Positions 15,152 to 23,271 of a stretch of DNA of 64,000 nucleotides are shown here, piece by piece. Each line of letters starts with the position of its first letter. Position 1 is the stretch's first letter. The notes beneath the pieces are model-generated. The model did not search any database and had not been told where the DNA came from. It worked only from the letters and a program-made list of their open reading frames with translations. The position numbers and the translations under genes are program-made. This DNA is from an uncultured bacterium. GTDB lineage: Bacteria > Krumholzibacteriota > Krumholzibacteriia > LZORAL124-64-63. The stretch lies in contig CAIWHK010000065.1 of NCBI GenBank assembly GCA_903912525.1, positions 1 to 64,000 on the forward strand. The letters run 5' to 3'.

Positions 15152-15739
15152 ATGCGGCTGTCATTGGTTACCCTGCTGTTCTTGGCGTCGTGCAGCGTGC
15201 TGGCGATGCCGGTTTTCTCAGCCGAGTTGCCCGGCGCCGAACGGCCCCGCGCCGATTGGATCACGCTCGGGTTCGGCGCCGGCGACCTGGGCCAGGCCGA
15301 GTCCCACGAGAACCTGCTCTTCAACGAGATGGCGTTCCTGGTCTCGGCGAACGCCCTGCGCGACTCGAAGATCTGGAGTGTGCGCGTCACCCGCCTGGCG
15401 TCCGACACTGTCGGCGGCGACCTGGCGCTGCTCTGTGACCGCGTGATCACGCGCGGCGACCTGCTCGTCTCGGCTGGAGTCGGCCCGGCACTGGTGTACC
15501 GGAACCGGATCGTGTCCGACGAGGGGCCGCTGTGCTGTGCGCTGAAATCGTCGTCCGACGATGACGACCTGACTCCCATCATCGGCCTGGCCTGGTCGGC
15601 CCAGGCCTTGTTCGGCGAGCGGACGGGCTCGGGTTTCGGCCTGCAGTCGTTCGGGGGCATCGCCGACCGCCGCAGTTTCTGGGCATTGGCGCTGGTGTTC
15701 CGCCTGGGCGACAGGCCGACAGCCGGGGAGCAGCGCTGA
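15152..15739 (+). CDS. Exported hypothetical protein
   Basis: A 195-residue protein with a signal peptide (MRLSLVTLLFLASCSVLAMPVFSA). The mature part alternates short beta strands with aromatic and glycine residues ('ITLGFGAGDLGQAE', 'KIWSVRVTRLASDTVGGDLALL', 'SFWALALVFRLGD'), compatible with a small outer-membrane or periplasmic beta protein. A CC pair and an acidic SSSDDDD loop sit in the middle. GGGGGGTGG precedes the ATG at 15152. No family recognised. It begins ten bases after the lipoprotein gene and likely shares its transcript. Confidence 0.62.
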   Translation: MRLSLVTLLFLASCSVLAMPVFSAELPGAERPRADWITLGFGAGDLGQAESHENLLFNEMAFLVSANALRDSKIWSVRVTRLASDTVGGDLALLCDRVITRGDLLVSAGVGPALVYRNRIVSDEGPLCCALKSSSDDDDLTPIIGLAWSAQALFGERTGSGFGLQSFGGIADRRSFWALALVFRLGDRPTAGEQR

Positions 15740-15755
15740 TGCGCAAGGAGCTCGC

Positions 15756-16391
15756 ATGAACGGACCGGACCCCCGCAATCCGCACCCGATGGAAGGCTTT
15801 CCGCAGATCGTCTTCCTCAACGCCGTCTGCCGGAACCCGAACATCATCATCGGCGACTACACCTACTATGACGCCGCCGAGGGTTACGAGGACTTCGAGA
15901 AGAACGTCCTCTACCTGTTCCCGCACATCGACGATCGCCTGGTCATCGGGAAGTTCTGCGCCATCGCGCGCGGCGTGACGTTCATCATGAACGGCGCCAA
16001 CCACAAGATGTCGGGGCTGTCGACGTACCCGTTCCAGATCTTCGGGAACGGCTGGGAGCGCGTGACACCGCCCAATCGCGAGCTTCCGCTCAAGGGCGAC
16101 ACCATCATCGGAAACGACGTCTGGCTGGGTTACAAGGCATTGGTGATGCCGGGCGTGCGTGTCGGCGACGGGGCCATCGTCGCCTCGGAATCCGTGGTGA
16201 CCGCCAGCGTGCCGCCGTACGCCATCGTGGGCGGCAACCCCGCGAAGGTGCTCCGCATGCGGTACGAGCCCGAAGTCGTGGCCAGGCTCTGCACGATCGC
16301 GTGGTGGCACTGGTCGGCGGAGAAGATCACGCGGCATCTCGAGGCGATCGTGGGGGCGGATGTGGAAGCGCTGGCGGGCGCGGGCGATTGA
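15756..16391 (+). CDS. Vat/CatB-type hexapeptide-repeat acetyltransferase (XAT family)
   Basis: A 211-residue left-handed beta-helix acetyltransferase closely resembling the xenobiotic (XAT) group that includes Vat streptogramin and CatB chloramphenicol acetyltransferases. Diagnostic strings are 'IIIGDYTYYD', 'LVIGKFCAIARGVTFIMNGANHKM' (the catalytic-type histidine in NGANH), 'STYPFQIFGNGWE', 'TIIGNDVWLGYKALVMPGVRVGDGAIVASESVVT' and 'AIVGGNPAKVLRMRY'. It transfers acetyl from acetyl-CoA to a hydroxyl. Chromosomal members outside resistance contexts often act on sugars or unknown metabolites, so drug resistance is not implied. AAGGAG precedes the ATG. Confidence 0.93.
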   Translation: MNGPDPRNPHPMEGFPQIVFLNAVCRNPNIIIGDYTYYDAAEGYEDFEKNVLYLFPHIDDRLVIGKFCAIARGVTFIMNGANHKMSGLSTYPFQIFGNGWERVTPPNRELPLKGDTIIGNDVWLGYKALVMPGVRVGDGAIVASESVVTASVPPYAIVGGNPAKVLRMRYEPEVVARLCTIAWWHWSAEKITRHLEAIVGADVEALAGAGD

Positions 16392-16442
16392 CGTTCGTGA
16401 CACTTGCGCCTTGATGGGCATGAAGAGAAAGGGATATCGACC

Positions 16443-16820
16443 ATGGGCATCTTCGACGGCATGCTGGGCCACGCGTCGGAAATCGACGCGACCAAGCTTG
16501 AGGCCGACTTCGGCAACATCCTGGGCGGGGGCGAGAAGATCGAGCACGCCTACAGGGTGCTGCGCGACCTCGTCGTGTTCACCAATAAGCGCCTGGTCTT
16601 CGTGAACAAGCAGGGCGTGACCGGCAAGAAGGTCGAGTACCACACGATCCCCTACAAGTCGATCTCGCACTTCTCTGTGGAGACGACGGGACACTTCGAC
16701 ATGGATGCCGAACTGAAGATCTGGATCTCGGGCGTCGAGGAGCCGTTCCAGCGCGACTTCAGCAAGAACCGCGATGTGATCGACATCCAGAAGGCGTTGG
16801 CGACGTATGTGCTGAAGTGA
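16443..16820 (+). CDS. Bacterial PH-domain protein
   Basis: A 125-residue protein with the bacterial pleckstrin-homology fold (bPH_1). Seen in 'ILGGGEKIEHAYRVLRDLVVFTNKRLVFVNKQGVTGKKVEYHTIPYKSISHFSVETTGHFDMDAELKIWISG' and the closing helix 'DVIDIQKALATYVLK'. Bacterial PH domains assemble into oligomers; their ligands are mostly unknown. The ATG at 16443 (MGIFDGM) is preferred over an upstream ATG at 16422 because the family starts here. Cytosolic. Confidence 0.9.
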   Translation: MGIFDGMLGHASEIDATKLEADFGNILGGGEKIEHAYRVLRDLVVFTNKRLVFVNKQGVTGKKVEYHTIPYKSISHFSVETTGHFDMDAELKIWISGVEEPFQRDFSKNRDVIDIQKALATYVLK

Positions 16821-16890
16821 AACCGGGACTTTGCAGTGTTTCCCTTAATGTGCTGCAAATAAACACCTTGTCTGCCCGCCCGGACGGCCC

Positions 16891-16917
16891 TAAAGGCCGT
16901 CGGCAGTCCCCCGATAA
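16891..16917 (+). promoter_or_regulatory. Sigma-28-like promoter for the gene at 16976
   Basis: TAAAGGCC (16891-16898), 11 bases, CCCGATAA (16910-16917) matches the FliA/sigma-28 pattern TAAAGTTT-N11-GCCGATAA at all TAAAG positions and seven of eight -10 positions. The -35 lies in the loop and right arm of a small hairpin, GACGGCC-CTAAA-GGCCGTC (16883-16901). About 50 bases of leader follow, including a GC-rich hairpin at 16929-16950. Confidence 0.6.
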
Positions 16918-16975
16918 TCCTGGTGAACGCGGCCGGTCCGGTCCGGCCGCCGTATCGTTGCCAAGGGGGGCAGAC

Positions 16976-17359
16976 GTGTCCATCAACGCCATCGACAATG
17001 CCGGTCGCACGCACCTGCAGCGCGACCTGAAGCACCTGGTTCGCGACGTGCGCCACGAGGTGCAGGCCGAGACGAAGGAACTGCGCGCCGCAGGCGGCAG
17101 CCGTGAGCAGATCGCGGCGGTGCGGTCGGCCATGTCCGACTTCCGCGACGGCGTGCAGGCAGCGTCGCAGGATGCCGGGCGCGGCAAGTCGTTCGATCCG
17201 TCCGGTGTTTCGGAGAAGCTGAGCCTCGCGGTGGTCGCCTTCACGAATGCACTGAAGGTCGTCAACGGACCGGCGGGCGGCGAAATGCCGCCGGCCGATG
17301 AGCCGCCGTTGCCTGCGGAAGGCCTGGCCGCCGGATCGGTGCTCGATGTGGTGGCCTGA
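16976..17359 (+). CDS. Small coiled-coil protein behind a sigma-28-like promoter
   Basis: A 127-residue soluble protein that I do not recognise. Residues about 12-50 (RTHLQRDLKHLVRDVRHEVQAETKELRAAG) are strongly helical and charged, likely coiled-coil. A second helix pair (EQIAAVRSAMSDFRDGVQAA, 'EKLSLAVVAFTNALKVV') follows, and the C-terminus is acidic and proline-rich. AAGGGGGG before the GTG at 16976 sets the start. The sigma-28-like promoter upstream suggests coregulation with motility or chemotaxis genes, although nothing in the protein shows a flagellar role. A strong terminator follows at 17381. Confidence 0.62.
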   Translation: MSINAIDNAGRTHLQRDLKHLVRDVRHEVQAETKELRAAGGSREQIAAVRSAMSDFRDGVQAASQDAGRGKSFDPSGVSEKLSLAVVAFTNALKVVNGPAGGEMPPADEPPLPAEGLAAGSVLDVVA

Positions 17360-17380
17360 GAATCCTGCCCGGTGAATGAA

Positions 17381-17418
17381 CGAAGCGGCCCCCGCCCTGA
17401 AGGCGGGGGCCGCGTTCG
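17381..17418. terminator. Bidirectional terminator
   Basis: Perfect 12-bp stem GCGGCCCCCGCC / GGCGGGGGCCGC with loop CTGAA (17385-17413), flanked by ACGAA and TTCGT, which extend it around a bulged G. It lies between the convergent gene at 16976 and pilQ, serving both strands. Confidence 0.75.
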
Positions 17419-17441
17419 TCCGGTGCTCGTTGGCGCCGCGG

Positions 17442-18806
17442 CTAGTTGCCGCTGTCCGGAGCCGGCGTCGGAGCCGGAGCTTCCTCGACCTTCGGCTGGT
17501 CGGAGCCGCCCAGGTCCACGTTCGGGTGCAGTTCGGCGCCGGTCGGCACCAGTTGACCCGAGTCGCCGACGATATGCGGCGTGATCTCGATGACCAGGTC
17601 GGTGCGCTGCACATCGTCGCGGGTGTGCCGGAAGAGCGCGCCGATCAGGGGGATGCTGCTCAGCAGCGGCACGCCTTTGGTGATCTTGTGCGACTCTTCG
17701 GAGAGCAGGCCGCCCATGTAGATCTTCTCGCCGTCGCGCACGCGCACCAGCGAACTGGCGCGGCGGGTCGCGGTCTGCGGGAGGTCGTTGTCGGGTCCGA
17801 CGAAGCCGACGATGCTCGACACCTCGGGCTTGACCAGCGTCGTGATGAGGCCGTCCTCACCCACGCGCGGGGTGATGTTCAGGCGCACGCCGACGTCGAT
17901 CTTCTCCAGCTGCACGGTCTGCAGCGCGCCGCCGCCGGACTGGCCCTGCAGCGACGTGATGACCACGGGCACGGTCTGGCCGGCGAAGATCTCGGCGGCC
18001 TCGCCGTCCAGGGTGACGATCTTGGAGTTGGCCAGCAGCCTGCCGTGGCCGTTGGTCAACAGCGCCTCGATCGCGGCCTCCCAGGCCATCGTCTGGCGGT
18101 ACATCTGGCCGCGTTCACCGGTCTTGATGAATTCAACCATCTCGGGCATCGTGCCGGGGGCCGTCGGATCGGGCTTGCCCTCGGTGAAGACGGTGCTCCA
18201 CTTCGAGAGCTTGGTCCAGTCGATGCCGACTTGCAGAAGCTTGGTCGTGTTGACCTCGATCAGGCGGGCCTCCAGCAGCACCTGGATCGGCTTGACGTCC
18301 AGGGCCTTGACCACGCGGCCGGCCTCGGCCAGCGCCGCGGCGCTGCCGCGCACGATCACGCGGTTGCCGCGGACATCGGCGCGGATGTTGGAGGAGATGG
18401 CGTCCAGGGCACCGCGCACTTCTTCGGCGCGGGCCCACGAGAGATCGAAGACCTTGGAGTCCTGGATGCCGCCGGCGGCCAGGCGATCGCTGTCGGCCAC
18501 CAGGATGGAGTTGCCGACGCGCTCGTAGGCCAGGCCCGAAGCGCGGGCGACCAGCGCGAGGGCTTCGTCGAACGGCGTGTCCTTCAGGTGCAGCGTGATC
18601 GACCGCCCCTGCACCTCGGCGCCGGCGACGATGTTCAGTCCGCTGCGCGCGGCCAGCAGGTCGAGGATCTCGATCACTGGCGCGTTGTCCGCATGCAGCG
18701 TCACCAGCGACGGGTTGTCAGCCGCTGCGGCCGCCAGCGGCGCGGCGATGGCCGTCAACGCCAGCGCGATGGCGACGATGAAGCGGCGATTGGTCCCGAA
18801 CTCCAT
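17442..18806 (-). CDS. pilQ: PilQ-like secretin
   Basis: A 454-residue outer-membrane secretin, the gated ring through which the pilus or pseudopilus passes. After a signal peptide (about residues 1-29) come an STN domain ('VIEILDLLAARSGLNIVAGAEVQGRSITLHLKDTPFDEALALVARASGL'), an N1-type ring domain with 'NRVIVRGSAAALAEAGRVVKALD', and the secretin core with 'RLLANSKIVTLDGEAAEIFAGQTVPV', 'DVGVRLNITPRV' and 'KGVPLLSSIPLIGALFR...DLVIEITPHIV'. The AMIN peptidoglycan-binding repeats of proteobacterial PilQ are absent, so it is short. The tail is proline-rich. AGGAGG precedes the start. Last gene of the operon, ten bases after pilP. Confidence 0.93.
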   Translation of the reverse strand: MEFGTNRRFIVAIALALTAIAAPLAAAAADNPSLVTLHADNAPVIEILDLLAARSGLNIVAGAEVQGRSITLHLKDTPFDEALALVARASGLAYERVGNSILVADSDRLAAGGIQDSKVFDLSWARAEEVRGALDAISSNIRADVRGNRVIVRGSAAALAEAGRVVKALDVKPIQVLLEARLIEVNTTKLLQVGIDWTKLSKWSTVFTEGKPDPTAPGTMPEMVEFIKTGERGQMYRQTMAWEAAIEALLTNGHGRLLANSKIVTLDGEAAEIFAGQTVPVVITSLQGQSGGGALQTVQLEKIDVGVRLNITPRVGEDGLITTLVKPEVSSIVGFVGPDNDLPQTATRRASSLVRVRDGEKIYMGGLLSEESHKITKGVPLLSSIPLIGALFRHTRDDVQRTDLVIEITPHIVGDSGQLVPTGAELHPNVDLGGSDQPKVEEAPAPTPAPDSGN

Positions 18807-18816
18807 TTCAAGCCTC

Positions 18817-19335
18817 CTATTTCAGTCCCAGTTCCTGCTTGCGGGAGCCGTTCCGGATCCAGACGGACCCGGGACCGATTTCCAGCACTGTCCATCCCTT
18901 GAACGTGTCGCCCTGGCCGAGCCACGGTGAGAGAGCGTCCTCGCACGCCAACTGCACCGAGGGACGGACGTTGTCGTAGACGAGCGCCTTCAGCGCCGGG
19001 ACCGCGTCGGCGGCGGGCTTCGGTGCTTCTGCAGTCCGCGCCACCTCGCCGCCGGCGTCGCCGTCGCCGGCGTATGTCCGCAGTGCCGAAGAGCCGCGGA
19101 ACGGATCACGCGTCAGGTTTGCCACGGCGCCGCGCAGCTCGCGCCGCTCGTCCATGGTGATCTTCATCTTGTCGATGCGGTCGCCGTTGGAAGTGCTGGC
19201 TGTCGTTGTGGCGTCGGCGCGCGTGTCGGAAATCTCATGGATCGTGCGCAGGACGCGGACCGACAATGCGCCGGTGCCGAGCAGCAGGACGGCGGCGATC
19301 AGGAAACGCACGGTCTTCTGGTCACCCAGTCGCAT
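18817..19335 (-). CDS. pilP: PilP-like pilus assembly protein
   Basis: A 172-residue protein with one N-terminal membrane segment (residues about 9-28), a flexible region around residues 40-100, and a small C-terminal beta domain ending 'TFKGWTVLEIGPGSVWIRNGSRKQELGL', the form of the PilP/GspC homology domain that docks onto the secretin. It is called PilP by position between pilO and pilQ and by this C-terminal pattern; sequence identity to known PilP looks low. The ATG shares its A with the pilO stop (TGATG), so the two are translationally coupled. It is not lipidated, unlike many proteobacterial PilP proteins. Confidence 0.75.
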   Translation of the reverse strand: MRLGDQKTVRFLIAAVLLLGTGALSVRVLRTIHEISDTRADATTTASTSNGDRIDKMKITMDERRELRGAVANLTRDPFRGSSALRTYAGDGDAGGEVARTAEAPKPAADAVPALKALVYDNVRPSVQLACEDALSPWLGQGDTFKGWTVLEIGPGSVWIRNGSRKQELGLK

Positions 19336-19853
19336 CACGAGCTCGCTTTCGACAGGGGATCGAAGATCGAGATGGACAGGTGGCACTCCAGGTCCGGCGT
19401 CGCGTCCTGCGCCTCGATACGGACCCCGACGACCTTGACGAGGCGCGGGTCGTCCTCGAACGAGCGGACGAGCGTTGCGAATTCGCGGTAGCTGCCGCTC
19501 ACCGTCAGGGTGAAGTCTGAGCGGCGCAGGCGCGTTGAGTTCTCCACGGCGTCCGAGATCACCTCGACCTGGTGCATGCCGGCGGTGGCGACCTTGCGGT
19601 TGATGAAGACCAGCGCATCGGTGCCGGCGCCGAGGGTGTCCAGGTTGTTGACGTCGTCGATGCCCATGCACTCGGCCATCACGCGCGATTCCTGGTCCGA
19701 CTCCGCGTGGCTGCCGAGTCGTTCGAGCAGTTCCGTGCGCTGGCGTTCGAGGTTCCTGGTTTTCGAAAGCACGGATCCTGTCCACATCCGGTCGACCCCG
19801 AAGCCGATGGCGAACAGGAGGAGGGCCGCGCTGATGAGAAGTTTCGTTCGCAT
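19335..19853 (-). CDS. pilO: PilO-like inner-membrane platform protein
   Basis: A 172-residue protein: membrane helix at residues 3-21, then a coiled-coil (about 25-60, 'SKTRNLERQRTELLERLGSHAESDQESRV') and a ferredoxin-like domain with 'SDFTLTVSGSYREFATLVRSFEDDPRLVKVVGVRIEAQD', the signature PilO/GspM-like pattern. It pairs with PilN around the motor. The start at 19853 follows a GGAGGAG site; ten extra residues are possible upstream. Confidence 0.88.
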   Translation of the reverse strand: MRTKLLISAALLLFAIGFGVDRMWTGSVLSKTRNLERQRTELLERLGSHAESDQESRVMAECMGIDDVNNLDTLGAGTDALVFINRKVATAGMHQVEVISDAVENSTRLRRSDFTLTVSGSYREFATLVRSFEDDPRLVKVVGVRIEAQDATPDLECHLSISIFDPLSKASS

Positions 19854-19872
19854 GTACCGGGCTCCTCCAGCT

Positions 19873-20424
19873 CTACTTGCCAACGGGCTGTTCGCAGACG
19901 ACCTGGAACTCGCCGGTTTCCGAGCGCACCGACCCGAGCGAGACGTCCGGGAAGGCCTTGTTGACGCGGGGGTCGTCGCGCAGGTGGTTCACGAATCCTG
20001 AGACGTCGGCCATGGCCACCGTGCCGCCCCGGCCCACGCCGCTCATGTCGAAATGGCTCTGCACGCGGCCGTGGGTGGTCTGGCCCTGGACAGCATCGAG
20101 CAGGAGCGACGAGGGGATGTTCTCGGCGATCGACGCCAGCAGCGGCGACCACTCGACGCGCTCCTGGCGCAACTGGAACAGTTCCCGGGTCAGCTCGAGG
20201 CCCGGCGCCTTGGTGCCCGTCTGGTCGGCAATCGCCTGCAGGCGCGTCACCTCTTCCCCGAGCGTGTGGCGGCGATCCTCAAGCAACGTGGCGCCGAGGA
20301 TCAGCGAGCCGACGAGCACCGCATTGACGCCCAGGATGCCGGAGATGGCGGCCGTCGTCATGGCCTGCTTTCGTGCGCGCTGGCGCTTTTCCTCGCGCTC
20401 CGTGTATAGATTGACCTTGAACAT
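19873..20424 (-). CDS. pilN: PilN-like inner-membrane platform protein
   Basis: A 183-residue protein that opens with the PilN signature 'FKVNLYTEREEKRQRARK', which in characterised systems inserts into the PilM groove. A membrane helix (about residues 25-45), a coiled-coil and a C-terminal ferredoxin-like domain with 'FDMSGVGRGGTVAMADVSGFVNHLRDDPRVNKAFPDVSL' follow. It bridges PilM in the cytoplasm with PilO/PilP in the periplasm. Nineteen bases separate it from pilO. Confidence 0.92.
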   Translation of the reverse strand: MFKVNLYTEREEKRQRARKQAMTTAAISGILGVNAVLVGSLILGATLLEDRRHTLGEEVTRLQAIADQTGTKAPGLELTRELFQLRQERVEWSPLLASIAENIPSSLLLDAVQGQTTHGRVQSHFDMSGVGRGGTVAMADVSGFVNHLRDDPRVNKAFPDVSLGSVRSETGEFQVVCEQPVGK

Positions 20425-20439
20425 CCCTGTGTCTCCCTC

Positions 20440-21417
20440 TCAGGAATTCGCGTCCCACCAGCGGCAGAGGCCGCAGGCGGTGACGAAGCGCGATGTGCCG
20501 GCCGCTGCATCGGCGCAGCCGGAGGCCTCGATGTTCAGGCCGAGCAACGGATCGAAAACGATCACCGGCAGGTCGAGCGCGCGCTCGAGCGCGGTTCGCA
20601 CGCCGGGCAGGTTGGCGCCGCCGCCGGACAGGTAAAGTCGCACCACCGGACGTCGGTGACGCCCGCGGAAGAAGACGCTGGTTTCGAGGACCGACGAGGC
20701 GAGGGCCTCGCCATACGCGACGCCGGCGTCCTCCGGCTTGTTGGCCGGGGCTCCCGTGCCGACCTGGCGGCTGAGAAGCCCACCGGACCGCGACCACAGG
20801 TGCAGGACCGCCCGCTGGCCGCCGAGGTCGAGCAGCCCGACGGCCTGTCCATCGCTGCCGGCGCCGACTTCGGCGGCGGCGACGGCGTTCAGTGCGGCCA
20901 GCGGCTCGAGGTCGACGACATCGGGCTCCAGTCCAGCCAAACGCAGGACTTCCACCGGGTAGTCACGCACGGCGCGGGGGGCGGCGGCGAACAGGACACG
21001 CATTTGCGCCCCGCCGGTCGCGCTGGTCTCTTCGCTTTCGCCGAGCACCTGGTAGTCCAGCACCGGGGCAAGCATGTTCTCGAGATCGAGGTGCTTGCGC
21101 GCCTCGAACGGCAGCGCGCGCGCCATCGTCTCGTCGTTCATCGACGGCGTCAGGACTTCGCGGCAGGCCACTTCCGGGCCGCCGACAGCCACCGCCAACT
21201 GCCCGAGGGCGGTCGGCTTCAGGCCGAGGCGCTCCAGTAGACGCCGCAACGCGGCCGAGGTCACCGCAGCATCGTGCGCGGCGGAATCATTGGCCAGCGG
21301 CTCGAGCCCGATGTGCGTAATGCGCTCCAGGCGGCCGTTGCCAACGCCGCGCACCAGCTTGACGCTGGTATTCCCGAGGTCGATCCCGGTGCGCACTGAC
21401 TTTCGGGTTCCCGTCAT
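20440..21417 (-). CDS. pilM: PilM-like actin-fold ATPase
   Basis: A 325-residue cytosolic protein of the FtsA/actin fold. The phosphate-1 loop is 'GIDLGNTSVKLVRG' near the start. 'MARALPFEARKHLDLENMLAPVLDYQVLG' is the PilM subdomain pattern, and 'AVGLLDLGGQRAVLHLW' and 'VVRLYLSGGGANLPGVRTALERALDLPV' give the second phosphate loop and adenosine motif. PilM binds the N-terminus of PilN and links to the ATPase PilB. AGGAGATGGA precedes the start. It follows the pilX-like gene by about 36 bases. Confidence 0.94.
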   Translation of the reverse strand: MTGTRKSVRTGIDLGNTSVKLVRGVGNGRLERITHIGLEPLANDSAAHDAAVTSAALRRLLERLGLKPTALGQLAVAVGGPEVACREVLTPSMNDETMARALPFEARKHLDLENMLAPVLDYQVLGESEETSATGGAQMRVLFAAAPRAVRDYPVEVLRLAGLEPDVVDLEPLAALNAVAAAEVGAGSDGQAVGLLDLGGQRAVLHLWSRSGGLLSRQVGTGAPANKPEDAGVAYGEALASSVLETSVFFRGRHRRPVVRLYLSGGGANLPGVRTALERALDLPVIVFDPLLGLNIEASGCADAAAGTSRFVTACGLCRWWDANS

Positions 21418-21453
21418 CGTTCCATCTCCTGGGCGCCAGGCCGGCTTGTCCGG

Positions 21454-22779
21454 TCAGTTGCCGTCGGGGTTGACTTCGGTCCAGCTCGCGAACTCCAGGG
21501 TGCCGGAGGTGCCTGTGCTCCAGCCCTGCAGGAAGTAGGTCGGCAGGCGCGGGATGTAGGTCGAGCTGTAGGTGTAGGTCATGCCGCCTTCGCAGTCCCA
21601 GTCGTCCAGGATGACCATCGAGCCGACGACCTCGAAGTTCGAGTTCACGTCGTCGGCGTCCTTCATGACGTACACGAGGCCGGGCCAGGCGGCCGTGCCC
21701 AGTTCGACCTGGGAACTGCCCGACTGGCCGAGGGTGCGCGCCACGACGGAAATGCCGTTGTAGGGCTCGAACACCACCGCCTTGAGCGAGACGCGGCCGC
21801 CCTTCCAGTAGTCCTTGTTCACGCGCTGGGCATTGGTGGTGCCGGTAAAGCGCACGTTCAGGATGGAGGCATGGATGACGGCGCCACTGCCCTTGATGTC
21901 GATATCGGCGATGCTGTTCGCCTCGATCAGGCTCTGTTTGCCGAACCAGACCACGGCGCCGACGTCCCCGGAAGCGCGCCTGAAGACGCCCGTCACGTCA
22001 TCGAAGTACTTGGTGATCAGCGTCGCCGACGAGAAGCTGAACGTGAACGTCTTGTCGCCGCTGTCGTAGGTCAGCACGTCGTTCATGGGGTTGGCGCCGG
22101 CCCTGCTGCTGACGTCGTTGTTGTTCTTGTCGCGGATGACGGCGACATACTTGCTGCCGACCTTTGTGCACTGGACCGTGTAGTAGGACGTGTTCGGATA
22201 GTTGGCCTGTTCCGTCTTGAACGGTGGCGGGCTCAACTCGTAGCCCTCTTCATAGGTCCCACCGCATTTCAGGTGCGAATCGTGGTGGCCGAAGTCGGCG
22301 TCCCCGGCGATGTAGGCCTGGCCGTTCAGGCACAGGTTGCCGCCCACCTCGGCATCGCCGACGATGAACAGCGCCATGTCAAATGCGGTATGGGGGACCT
22401 GGACCACGGCCTCGATGCGCCGGGCAGCGCGGTTGACGCGGACGGTGGCCACCAGGTTCACGACCTCGGTCCCGTCGGGAAGGGTCGAATCGGCCAGCGC
22501 CAGGTCGTAGTGTCCGCGGCCGCAGGCAACGTCGTTCCAGCCGTCGCGCCATGTCTCGTCATCGAGGAACTTGGCGCGGGCCCGCTCGATGGCCGCATCG
22601 GCCAGGTAGAAGGCCTCGGTGGAGTCCTGGCGATAGACGGCGCCCTTGGTTTCGGCGGCAGCGACGCCGAAGATGGCGTAGCCCACGATGGTCACCAGGA
22701 GAACGGCAACGGCGGCGGCCAGAAGGACATAGCCGTCATCGTTGACGATCTTCGGTTGTGGACGTCCACCGCTGCTCAT
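21454..22779 (-). CDS. PilX-like minor pilin with a large C-terminal domain
   Basis: A 441-residue protein beginning with a PilX-type N-terminus: 'DDGYVLLAAAVAVLLVTIVGYAIFG' followed by 'ETKGAVYRQDSTEAFYLADAAIERARAKF', the pattern of PilX/GspK-type minor pilins. The leader cleavage site (G before Y) lacks the usual phenylalanine. Residues about 140-440 are beta-rich, with several cysteines ('GGNLCLNGQAYIAGDADFGHHDSHLKCGGTYEEGY'), an extension much larger than classic PilX. It may cap the pilus or bind a surface; this is inferred. AGGGAGGACCC upstream supports the start. Confidence 0.85.
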   Translation of the reverse strand: MSSGGRPQPKIVNDDGYVLLAAAVAVLLVTIVGYAIFGVAAAETKGAVYRQDSTEAFYLADAAIERARAKFLDDETWRDGWNDVACGRGHYDLALADSTLPDGTEVVNLVATVRVNRAARRIEAVVQVPHTAFDMALFIVGDAEVGGNLCLNGQAYIAGDADFGHHDSHLKCGGTYEEGYELSPPPFKTEQANYPNTSYYTVQCTKVGSKYVAVIRDKNNNDVSSRAGANPMNDVLTYDSGDKTFTFSFSSATLITKYFDDVTGVFRRASGDVGAVVWFGKQSLIEANSIADIDIKGSGAVIHASILNVRFTGTTNAQRVNKDYWKGGRVSLKAVVFEPYNGISVVARTLGQSGSSQVELGTAAWPGLVYVMKDADDVNSNFEVVGSMVILDDWDCEGGMTYTYSSTYIPRLPTYFLQGWSTGTSGTLEFASWTEVNPDGN

Positions 22780-22788
22780 GGGTCCTCC

Positions 22789-23271
22789 CTAGAAGGCCAT
22801 CGTCCGGTTGCGGATGGTGATGCGCGTCCGGCGGGCGACCGTTTCGCCGTCGGTGTTTTGCATCTGCACGGCCAGCGTCAGGCTGGTCGTGTCGGCGTTG
22901 GCCGTGCAGGCGAAGGTGTTGCACGCCTGGGGTGCCATGTCGCGCCCGTCCTCCTGGAGTCGCTGGCCACCGGCCGTCTGGAAGCGGCGGTAGGTGTGGG
23001 TCAGCGCGCCGGCGGCGTTATAGGTCCTGAATTCCGTCGCCGAGATGACGCGCAGGCGCCGGGACGAGCGGATCGAGTGCGACATGCGTTCCACGGCGTC
23101 GGAGACATTCTGCTGGAGCAGCACCTTGTCGTTGCCGAGCTTCCAGCTGCGCGAGTTCACCAGCATGATCTTGCCCAGAGCCGCGACGACGATCAGCGAC
23201 ACGAACAGGGCCACCACCATCTCGATGAGCGTGAAGCCGGAGCGGTTGCGGCGGCGGGGCGTCAGTTCCAT
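22789..23271 (-). CDS. PilW-like minor pilin
   Basis: A 160-residue type IV prepilin. The cleavage signature 'RSG|FTLIEMVVALFVSLIVVAALGK' (residues about 10-30, with glutamate at +5) is intact, then a helix 'LQQNVSDAVERMSHSIRSSRRLRVI' and a small beta domain with a cysteine pair ('QACNTFACTAN'). PilW-type pilins help prime pilus assembly. The ATG at 23271 starts inside the end of the pilV-like gene (ten-base overlap). Confidence 0.9.
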   Translation of the reverse strand: MELTPRRRNRSGFTLIEMVVALFVSLIVVAALGKIMLVNSRSWKLGNDKVLLQQNVSDAVERMSHSIRSSRRLRVISATEFRTYNAAGALTHTYRRFQTAGGQRLQEDGRDMAPQACNTFACTANADTTSLTLAVQMQNTDGETVARRTRITIRNRTMAF

